The notes beneath the pieces are model-generated. The model was not told where the DNA came from and ran no database searches. It saw only the letters and a list, made by a program, of their open reading frames with translations. From Cladocopium goreaui (Eukaryota; Sar; Dinophyceae; Suessiales; Symbiodiniaceae): a DNA stretch of 64,000 bases. The position numbers and the translations under genes are program-made. Where the stretch lies: positions 123,984 to 187,983 of the forward strand of contig CAMXCT020001014.1 of assembly GCA_947184155.2 (NCBI GenBank). The letters are read 5' to 3'. Positions 23,876-32,800 of the stretch are shown here, piece by piece. Position 1 is the stretch's first letter; every line of letters starts with the position of its first letter.

Positions 23876-24590
23876 TATCATAGAAACCCCATAGGAATCA
23901 CAAAGAAATCACATAGAAACATCATAGAAATACCATAGAAATCACATAGGAATCCAATGGAAGTCCCATAAGAATACCATAGAATTCCCATAGCATCCCT
24001 TCAGAAACCCATAGTAGCATCATAGATAGAAATATCATAGAAACATCATGGAAGTCCCATAGGAATGCCATAGGAAGCCCATAGAAATCACACAGGAATC
24101 CAATAGAAATCCCATAGTAATCCAAAAGAAATATCATGGAAATCCCACAGAAATCACACAGAAATCCCATAGAAAAATAATAGAAATACCATAGAGATCC
24201 CATAGAAATCTGATTGAAACCCAATAGAAATCCCATAGGCACCCCTTTGAAATCCCAGAGAAATTCCAAAGAGCCACCATAGAAATCACACAGGAATCCA
24301 ATAGAAATCCCATAGTAATCCCATAGAAATATCATAGAAATCAAAAAGAAATATGATGGAAATCCCAAAGAAATCCAATATAGACGTATCATAGAAATCC
24401 CATAGAAATCCCATAGGAATCCAATGGAAATCCCATAGACCTCGTTTTGAAACCCCACAGGAATCCCATAGAAATACCATCGACATCCCTTTAGAAACCC
24501 CATAGAATATCATAGAAACACCATAGAAATTACATAGAATTTCCATAGAAATGTTATAAAAATCCCATAGAATTTCCATAGAAATCAAGG
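23876..24590. repeat. Minisatellite of ~11 bp CCATAGAAATC words
   Basis: About 65 words of the type (A)CATAGAAATCC / CCATAGGAAT. The minus strand stays open and would give Phe/Gly/Tyr-rich strings (WDFYGISIGF). The frame is a product of the array. It adjoins the preceding array without a gap. Confidence 0.95.
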
Positions 24591-24599
24591 AGAGGATGC

Positions 24600-25055
24600 C
24601 AGGAGAATTGAACTAAGTAAGAGACAAAAGCTGTAGCAAAGGACAGGAGAGAAGGATTTTGGGAAAACAAATCGCTTCAAAAAAAACTTGACACAATAGA
24701 GGACCACGACAGCAAACATACTATTGAAGATCAATGCTGCTCATGGGCTACCCCCATGAAAAATTGTTTGAGTGCTGTTTTTTTTAAAGAAATTAATTGG
24801 GCTGTAACAAGACATCCTATATTTTGGGACATTAGACATTTTGAGAATTCCAAGAGAATGAAGAGATAAGAAAGTAAGATAGAAACAACTACGAAAGGAA
24901 AAGGAAAGGAAAGGAGAGAAGGATTTTGGACAAAACAAATCTTCAAAAAGAGCTTGACACAACAGAGGACCACCACAACAAACATACTATTGAAGATCAA
25001 TGCTGCTCATGGGCTGCCCTCTTGAAAAATTGTGTGGGTGCTGTTTTTTCATTAT
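24600..25055. repeat. Direct duplication, unit ~269 bp, two copies
   Basis: 24642-24782 is repeated at 24911-25049 with few differences (GAGAGAAGGATTTTGG... GACACAA-AGAGGACCAC ... AAGATCAATGCTGCTCATGG ... GTGCTGTTTTTT). Spacing is about 269 bases. It lies just upstream of the copia element but does not match sequence downstream of it, so it is not the element's LTR pair. Confidence 0.85.
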
Positions 25056-25083
25056 GTTTTAATAAGGAATCATTATCACGAAA

Positions 25084-25099
25084 GGTAGCCTAGGCTACC
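25084..25099. repeat. Perfect 16-bp palindrome
   Basis: GGTAGCCTAGGCTACC is a perfect palindrome, followed by TACTTTAGTACTAGTTTAGTACT. Function unknown. Confidence 0.7.
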
Positions 25100-25412
25100 T
25101 GAGTTCTATGTACTTTAGTACTAGTTTAGTACTGGGGGAGGTGGGTGCTCCTTTCCCGGAAATTGAGAGCCGAGAGTCACGAACGGAGACTTGGGGGGGG
25201 GGGGCCCTGTTTTTGTTTCGACCTAATACCTACATAGGTACATGCATGAGTATTGAGCACATTTATATGCGCCTTCAAGGCTCAAGAAAGAGGTATATAG
25301 AGTAACCCTGTAGACAAGCACTGACCGGCAACAGGCTGAGAGTAAAAGAGTGCTGTCATTGGGGAAGACGCCTTAGCTGATCTTGAAGTAGACGCTAGGG
25401 CCCCTCTTCAAG

Positions 25413-25424
25413 TGGTAGCGGAGC
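25413..25424 (+). promoter_or_regulatory. Candidate tRNA primer-binding site of the copia element
   Basis: TGGTAGCGGAGC resembles the initiator-Met-tRNA primer sites of copia-type elements (TGGTATCAGAGC type). It starts two bases after a TTCA, which would be the end of the 5' LTR at 25410. It lies 44 bases before the polyprotein ATG. Without a second LTR this cannot be confirmed from the window. Confidence 0.4.
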
Positions 25425-25467
25425 AGTGATCCCTCATTGAGGGTGAGCTCCAGGTAGAGCCCAAGAA

Positions 25468-28400
25468 ATGGCAAGCCATGGCTATGATGATGATGACTTC
25501 GACATTGTCGATGCAAATGAATGGAACCAATATGACTCTTATGCAATGAGAAGAGCACCCCAGCAAACACAGATTCATATGACGCAACAGATGACCACAA
25601 AGGTTGCTCCAGCCTATGATGGGCGAACCAGCTTCTTTGCTTTTGAGGATGCAATTGATGACTGGTGTGACATTACGGAGTTAGAACCAGAAAAACGTGG
25701 TCCAGCATTGCGCAACAGACTGGAAGGAGATGCTCAACAATACAAGAGGCTATTGGATAGAGAATTACTCAGGGATCCCTATGAAGGAGTGGCTTATTTC
25801 AAAAGATTTCTACGACCTCATTTCATCAAAGGTGCCCAGAACGTGTTCTTATACCGTTTCATGCAGTTCATGAAGTTCAACAGAGGAACCATGGATCTTC
25901 AGAAGTGGATGACTAGATTTCAACTCACTGGCAATAGACTTATTGAGTCTTGGATGGATTTACTTCCAGAAGTAACAGTGACTAGTCCTGAAGCAATTCT
26001 GTTTGTTCAACAACGACGTCAAGAACATGAACGAGATCAACAAGAGAGAGCTGAAGTAGCAGCAGCCTCAGGAACACCCCATGTAGCTGTTCCTTGGACA
26101 GATGAACTGGCACTAGCGGCATTCAGACAATTTCAGGAAAATCGTAGAGAAGCACAGCGACAAGCATTCCCACTGGGTGAAAATTTGCTAGCATTGATTT
26201 TTGTAAGTCTAGCTGACCTGAGTCAAGATCAGAGAAACACACTCACAAGTATCATGACACATCGTGGACGAACCCTCGATCGATACAACATTCAAGAACT
26301 ACGTGACCTGTTTTTGGAAATGTTTTGCACTACCAAAACAGCAGTTGACAATCCATTGATGCAACCCTCTGGCATGGCACAGAGAAGATCTTTCCTCGTA
26401 CTGGATGAAGGTGAATTAGAAGGAACCGACGGCTATTGGGCCGAAGATGAAGAAGACGGCGCAGAAGGATTCCTGGATGCCTTAGAAGATGTTTTCTGGG
26501 TTTATGATGACGCCAACTTCACATGGTATCAGAGAAGGTTCCAAGGCAAATACATCAGACGAGGCAAAGGTAAAGGAAAGAGAAAAGGAAAAGGAAAAGG
26601 CAGAGGAGGACGAAGGTTCTTCAAATCAAGAAAAGGAAAAGGCCGAGGAAAAGGAAGAAGAAAAGGCCGTGCTCACATGGTGAGTGAAGAAGGTTATGAA
26701 GATGAATGGCAAGAAGATGAATGGAATGAAAACTATGACGGCTATTGGGCCGATGATCAAACCTGGAATGAAGGCTATTGGGCCTATGATGATCTGTACT
26801 ACATGGATGAGTATGGATACTTCCAGAAGAAAGGAAAAGGAAAAGGAAAAGGAAAGAAAGGCAAGAAAGGCAAGGATGATGATGGAAAAGGAGGAAAGCC
26901 AGGAGATGGAAAAGGCAAGTCGAACTATGTTCAACCTCAGACCACATCAGCTCCTGCCATACAGAATCAACCAACTCAACAAGCTCATTATTCTTCTGCA
27001 GCTTCAAGTTCTGGTCATGGTTTCTTTTCATTTGGAACAACTGAACCAGTACGTGTTGATGTTGCAGAGACAGAGCCAGCACGTGTTGATGTTTTGACAT
27101 CCACGTATGCAGCACAAGATGAACAACGACGCACTCGTCGTGGAGGACAGAACCAACGTGATGCAAGAGCACAGCAAAACAGGAGAGAAATGAAGAGATT
27201 CCCTGTTCTGGTTGGAGAAGTTGGTGCACTACGACAAGGTGTACAACAACGTCCAGCTGTAGTGCCCAGGCAAGTTGGTCTTCAAGAAGGTGAGGCTTCA
27301 TGGAAGCCATTGGCAGAAGGCACATCATTGTTTTCACATGGATGCTCTACAGAGATAGAGGAACCATCACAGCAGAGTGCTTTTTCGTTTCATACTGTAC
27401 AGACTGATCTGGCATGTGAGAATGGACTAGCTTTTCACACAGAGAATTCTGCACCACCAACTGTGTGTATTCTGGATCTTGGATGCACAAGAGCTATGGG
27501 CTCTCGACGAGCAGTTGAAGCATTTTGCAGATATGTTGACTCACATCCCAACAGTGGACTCTGGTATGAAATTCAGCCAACAAGTTCAAGATTCTTCTTT
27601 GCAAACTCACAACAATCAAAATGTACTGAGAAGCTCGTGATATTCATGTATGATCATGGATGGAACACTCAGTTTACAGAATTCGACATTGTCGAAGAAG
27701 GTGATGTCCCATTGTTGATGTCACTTCCACAGATGAGAAACCTTGGATTTCAATTTGAACTTACTCCAGAGAAGGCTTATTTGTCCTGTGCACGTATTGG
27801 CATGAGAAAAATGGTTTTGAGGACAGCCATTAGTACTCATCTCATTCTCGACCTACAAGATGTAGCATGGTACATGAGCCAAGTTCATTTCAAGACTCCA
27901 CAAGTCAAAAGTTTCTATTCACAACACGATCACTTTGAGTACAGCCAGATTGCTGTCAAACAAGATGATCATGAAGGAGAAGCTTTGGTGACTGGTGACT
28001 ACTGGCAGGTTGATCCACTACGTCGTGAACTCATCAGGCACCACAAGGACAAGAGAATGAACTTACATGAGATGACTCGATCAGAGAAAACTCCAATTCC
28101 AAAAGATCAACTTCTTGATGAGAGAGAAACCCACATGGAATTCCAGAAGAGCAAGAAGAAGGTTCTTCACAAGGACAACTGGCGCACTGAGAAGAAGAGG
28201 TTTTCTGAACAGAGTGAAGAGTTCTGGAAGGGCAAGACCATCTACAAGATCAAGGAGGACTACGTGATCCCAGATGACATTGTCAGAAGTGACATTGATC
28301 GTGCAAAGCCCTTTCGTGGAAACATTGATGATCTTTTTCACCCTGAGTCAGCCTCTTCAGTGCCATCAGGTGTACAGAAGAAGAAGCCAAGCTCCTTAAA

Positions 28401-29832
28401 GAAGGAGGAAGGCAAACCGATTTCAAATGGACCAGGCTCGAAAAAGATTGAGGTAGGTCCACCTGCAGCCAAAAGACACGTAGGTAAGCAGAAACCTCAA
28501 GTTGTCGATGACTTTCAATCAGGTTCATCAAGAAAGAAGGTTGTTGTCTCCTATCCCAAGCTTGATGAAGAAGATGAGCTTGATAAGGTAGCTAGGGAAT
28601 TAGGTTTGGACAAAATTGATTCAGATGAACCTCAAGTCATTGAACCAAAACATTCTGCACCTGCGCGCAACCGTGGTAAGCAAGATTCAGAAAGTCAAGT
28701 TGAGAAACTAGGTAGTGATGCTCTTGAGCCTAGGCGAGTTTCGATTCCACTGCCTGGTAGTGAAGTGCAAGCCATGACACCAGCATACAGAAAGATGCTC
28801 AGGAAACTGGAGGATAGTGTGGAACTTTACAAGCTTCATATCAAACACTATCACATGTCTCCTACTCAATTCAGACGAAGGACTTCCATGTTAGGACTTC
28901 CTGACTCTGTTTATCAGAAGTATGAGGAGATGTACAACAAGTGTCGTGTGTGTAGTACTTCCATTGCACCACCGCCGCGAGCCAGAATTTCAGGCATACG
29001 ATCCACCAACTTTGGAGATGTTATCTTTGTTGATCATGCTGAAATTCAGTTGAGGAAGAACAAGTACATGGTGTTGCTTGTTCTTGATGGTGCAACCAAC
29101 TTACTTTGGGCTACGGCACAAAACTCACTGAACAACAAGGAGACCATTCAGGCTCTAAGGTTGTGGAGTGATGAACACAATTGTATGCCTAAAGCCATTG
29201 TAGGTGATGAAGCTTTCTTTCAAGAAGACTTTCTGACTTATTACCGAACTCATGGTATCAAGGAATGTCCCTGTGGTTCAAGAACCCCATGGCCTAACAG
29301 AGCTGAATCAGCTGTCAGACTTTTCAAACGACAATGGCAAATCATGTCCAAGAACCTTGAAGATGATAGGTTCAAAGGAATCACCATCAGAGAAGCTGTG
29401 AAGCGTACTGTTTGGGCCAGAAACACTCAACTCACTGTTAGTGGTTATTCTCCTTTGGAAATTGCCACTGGTAGAAGACCACCAGATCTTCTGGATATTG
29501 AGACTTCTGATCCTGCTCAACTTAGTGTTGACCCTTTACCTGAAGACAGAACACAACTCGAGTTGCAAAGGTTAGCACTGAGGGCACACCAGGAAGCCAG
29601 ACAAGCTGCTGACCTCAGACATGACATGGCCAAACGAACAATGCCATCAGATGGACCTTACAAACCAGGTGACAAGGTTTTCGTTTGGAGTTCCCCTGTC
29701 AATGCTAATGCTATTGCTTCAAAGGCATGGAAGAAGGAAAGATGGATCAGAGGTACTGTTATCTCTCAAGAAGGTGCTATGGTCAATGTTCATGTGACAA
29801 CGCAGTCATGCGTGTTAATCAATCGAAGGTGA
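25468..29832 (+). CDS. Copia Gag-protease-integrase polyprotein
   Basis: 1454 codons from ATG 25468 (MASHGYDDDDFDIVDAN). Residues ~50-300 are Gag-like (FRQFQENRREAQ; LYRFMQFMKFNRGT). Two Lys/Gly-rich tracts (~365-410, ~450-490, GKGKGKRKGKGK type) stand where a CCHC zinc knuckle would be expected; I see none. The aspartic protease carries Asp670 in ILDLGCTRAMGS. The integrase has an HHCC-like zinc site (His1124 region LHIKHYHMS; Cys1159, Cys1162) and the catalytic triad Asp1189 (FVDHAEI), Asp1247 (VGDEAFF), Glu1280 (PNRAESAVRLF). It ends in the integrase C-terminal region (VISQEGAMVNVHV) where the frame breaks. The protein would process and integrate the element's DNA. Confidence 0.9.
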   Translation: MASHGYDDDDFDIVDANEWNQYDSYAMRRAPQQTQIHMTQQMTTKVAPAYDGRTSFFAFEDAIDDWCDITELEPEKRGPALRNRLEGDAQQYKRLLDRELLRDPYEGVAYFKRFLRPHFIKGAQNVFLYRFMQFMKFNRGTMDLQKWMTRFQLTGNRLIESWMDLLPEVTVTSPEAILFVQQRRQEHERDQQERAEVAAASGTPHVAVPWTDELALAAFRQFQENRREAQRQAFPLGENLLALIFVSLADLSQDQRNTLTSIMTHRGRTLDRYNIQELRDLFLEMFCTTKTAVDNPLMQPSGMAQRRSFLVLDEGELEGTDGYWAEDEEDGAEGFLDALEDVFWVYDDANFTWYQRRFQGKYIRRGKGKGKRKGKGKGRGGRRFFKSRKGKGRGKGRRKGRAHMVSEEGYEDEWQEDEWNENYDGYWADDQTWNEGYWAYDDLYYMDEYGYFQKKGKGKGKGKKGKKGKDDDGKGGKPGDGKGKSNYVQPQTTSAPAIQNQPTQQAHYSSAASSSGHGFFSFGTTEPVRVDVAETEPARVDVLTSTYAAQDEQRRTRRGGQNQRDARAQQNRREMKRFPVLVGEVGALRQGVQQRPAVVPRQVGLQEGEASWKPLAEGTSLFSHGCSTEIEEPSQQSAFSFHTVQTDLACENGLAFHTENSAPPTVCILDLGCTRAMGSRRAVEAFCRYVDSHPNSGLWYEIQPTSSRFFFANSQQSKCTEKLVIFMYDHGWNTQFTEFDIVEEGDVPLLMSLPQMRNLGFQFELTPEKAYLSCARIGMRKMVLRTAISTHLILDLQDVAWYMSQVHFKTPQVKSFYSQHDHFEYSQIAVKQDDHEGEALVTGDYWQVDPLRRELIRHHKDKRMNLHEMTRSEKTPIPKDQLLDERETHMEFQKSKKKVLHKDNWRTEKKRFSEQSEEFWKGKTIYKIKEDYVIPDDIVRSDIDRAKPFRGNIDDLFHPESASSVPSGVQKKKPSSLKKEEGKPISNGPGSKKIEVGPPAAKRHVGKQKPQVVDDFQSGSSRKKVVVSYPKLDEEDELDKVARELGLDKIDSDEPQVIEPKHSAPARNRGKQDSESQVEKLGSDALEPRRVSIPLPGSEVQAMTPAYRKMLRKLEDSVELYKLHIKHYHMSPTQFRRRTSMLGLPDSVYQKYEEMYNKCRVCSTSIAPPPRARISGIRSTNFGDVIFVDHAEIQLRKNKYMVLLVLDGATNLLWATAQNSLNNKETIQALRLWSDEHNCMPKAIVGDEAFFQEDFLTYYRTHGIKECPCGSRTPWPNRAESAVRLFKRQWQIMSKNLEDDRFKGITIREAVKRTVWARNTQLTVSGYSPLEIATGRRPPDLLDIETSDPAQLSVDPLPEDRTQLELQRLALRAHQEARQAADLRHDMAKRTMPSDGPYKPGDKVFVWSSPVNANAIASKAWKKERWIRGTVISQEGAMVNVHVTTQSCVLINRR

Positions 29833-32800
29833 GACGTGACCATGATGAATGGCATGATGTTGCTGTTCCTGGACTTGACACATCGGAACCTGTTCCACTT
29901 GCAGTTGAAGATGAAGATGACTATGAACCAGATATCGCTGAATATGCTGAAGCATACTTAGGTGAACAAGCTCACTGGTTTTGTCAGACTGGCAAGTGTG
30001 ATGTTGTGGAACTTTTCAGTAGCAACACTGGTCTTAGTTGGCACATGGCACGATTGAACATGAAGGTTGGTGAACCCATTGACCACAAGCATGGTTGGAG
30101 TTTCAACAGCAAAAAGAAACAAAACCAAGTTTGGAAACAACTTGAGAAGCTTGATCCTGAATACGTGTTGATCACAAATCCTTCACCAAATTCCTGGAAA
30201 TACTCGGTATTCAAGTTTTGCCTTGATGTGATGAAATGGCAAGCTGACCGAGGAAAAGGTTTCTTGGTGATTGCACCACCTGATTCAGGATTTGCTCAGT
30301 TTTTGGCTTGGAAGAAATTTCAGAAGGACAGAATCAAGTATCACATTGGTTGTTTCAACCTTGACATGACAAATTACTGTCGTTGTGATCCTTCAATCAA
30401 GAACTTGCGTGTGTATTACAATCATGATGAAGACTTTGACATGTTGGAACCACAGCATGCCTTCAATAGAGAAGGGAAGCTTTGGAATGATCCACAATGG
30501 AAGGTCTTACCATCTCATTTGTGTTCATTCATTGCGCAGTTCACACAACTTGTACCTTTGCAGAACATGAGACAATGTTTCTTGTTTGAAGATCTGTTGG
30601 AACATTTTGATGATGGAGCATTGTGTGGCACTTCAATGTTTTTGGACCGTGAACCTGAGTGCTCGTGTTTGTTGCAAGACTTGCATCATGTTGAGACCTC
30701 TATTCCAGTGCCGTTGAAGCACATCCTTCCACAGAGGTTTACCACTCAGTTACTTGTTCAAACACTGAGGAAGATTGATCAGTTGCCAAGGAGTACAGAG
30801 GTTAGTGTCAGAGAATCAACTGACCCCAGAATCATTGAATTGATTCCTGGACTTCAAGATGTCAGAAAGAAGACATTGCCTCAAATGTACTTTGAAGATT
30901 GCAGTGTGTTCAGAGGAACTTATGGAAGAGTGAATCCTTTGTTTCAACATCCTGAAGATGCTGTCTTACTCATTTGGAAACCTGGTGACTATGATCATGT
31001 TTACTTCATGTTTGTGTCACAGTTGTATCCACATCATGAACAGTTCAAAATCCATGAATGGAGTATGATCGTCTTTTCACGAGAAACGACTGGTGCTATC
31101 AAAAGGAGAGTTGAAGATCCTCCTAGTTCAAGTAGCACACCACCAAATGGTGACGATCCCATTCATCCAGATCAGCATGGTGATGTTCCACCAAATGATG
31201 ATGAGATGTTGAGTGGTGATGAACCAGAAGATCCTCTGGATGATGATAATCAACCTGATTACAACACTGGACCTGATCCAGGTGATGATGATGATCAAGA
31301 GTACATCATTCCAGATGATTATGGACCACCACCTGATGATGATTTGGATATGCCAGGAATACAGGACTCGGGGGAACCACAACAACCAAGTTCACCATCA
31401 ACTCCGTTTTCCAATCCTGACATTCCAATCGAAGAGATTGCTGATCCTGGACAAGATGACGATTCACCACCAGGACCTGATCCGACGTCAGAGCCTATCA
31501 GAGTTCAAAGGAAACAGAGACAGATCTCAACTGATTCTACTGATGCTTTACCAAAGGCAAAGGCAAAGGTGATTATCAAGAGGCCAAAGGTTCAATTACC
31601 AGGTCATGTTCAGCCAATTTCAGTTCCTACTCAGAAACCTCATGAAGATGAAGATGAAGGACCTTCACATGATCCTACTGCCTCAAGTTCACATGATAAT
31701 ACAATTCCATTGCCTACTACTACACCAACATCGTTTACGCCAGGTGACTTTGCGCAGCCAGCGCAACAGCAGTCTTCACAAGGAACACCAGAATTGGTAT
31801 CATCACAACATGATGATGATGAAACAGAACCATATGAAACAGACGACACTCCTGTTTTGACTGAGGATGACATTGCCCAGCTTCAGGAAGAAGATGTGGA
31901 CACTGAACCTTACACATCAGACCACTCTCATTTTGTCGATGTTGATGGTACTGTTTTCGTTCCTTTAGGACCAAAGATCCAAGCTGCACCTGAATTTGGT
32001 TCATACGATGTTACTGGATTCAAACAGTTTGAACAGTATCTTGCCAAGAATGGAAAGAAGCAGCCAAAGGCAGAATCAGTTATCACTCAAGAAGTCTTGA
32101 GAAAGTATGCTAAGGAGATCAAACAAGCCAAGCTTGAAGAATTCAGAAGTTTTCTGGACTTCACTGCCATGACTTTCAGAGACAAGAGACGTCATAAGAT
32201 TGATAACTATGTCACTGGCAGATGGGTGCTTACCATCAAGGTTGATAAGGATGGACAGTTCAAGAAGTTCAAGGCTAGATGGGTATGTAGAGGCTTTCAA
32301 GATGCTCAAAAGTATGACTTACAGACTGACAGTCCTACTGCTACCAGGTATGGTTTTCGTGTGGCATCTCAGCATGCAGCCTCGATGTACTGGGATTTAC
32401 TCCATTTAGACTTGAAAACTGCCTTCCTTCAGGGGGAAACATACGACTTAGACCGCCGCGTTATCCATGTTCAGTTGCCTACTGACATTGGTTTGCCTCC
32501 TTACTTGGTTGGTTTGTGCACTCGTTCCGTCTATGGACTTGCGGACGCCCCACGTAGATGGTGGAACCGCCTTGACAAATTTCTGATTTCGCTTGGTATT
32601 CAACCTACAAGAGCTGACAGGTGTACATATGTATGCTATGATGGTGCTTTCAAGGAGCCAAAACAGGTTAGCTTTGCTGACTCTGAGGCAACAGAACCAG
32701 CACCTGTGACATACTACGTAAGCTCACAAGACAGTGAGGAAACGCGTGATGAATCCTCCGACATTGCTGAGGAAGTTCATAAGTCTCTTTTGGTTGAAGA

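Noticed and set aside
23922..24588. Phe/Gly/Tyr-rich minus-strand frames
   Set aside because: Translation of the CCATAGAAATC minisatellite.
26621..27337. Minus-strand open frames inside the copia coding region
   Set aside because: Shadows of the plus-strand Gag coding sequence; Lys/Gly codons leave the opposite strand open.
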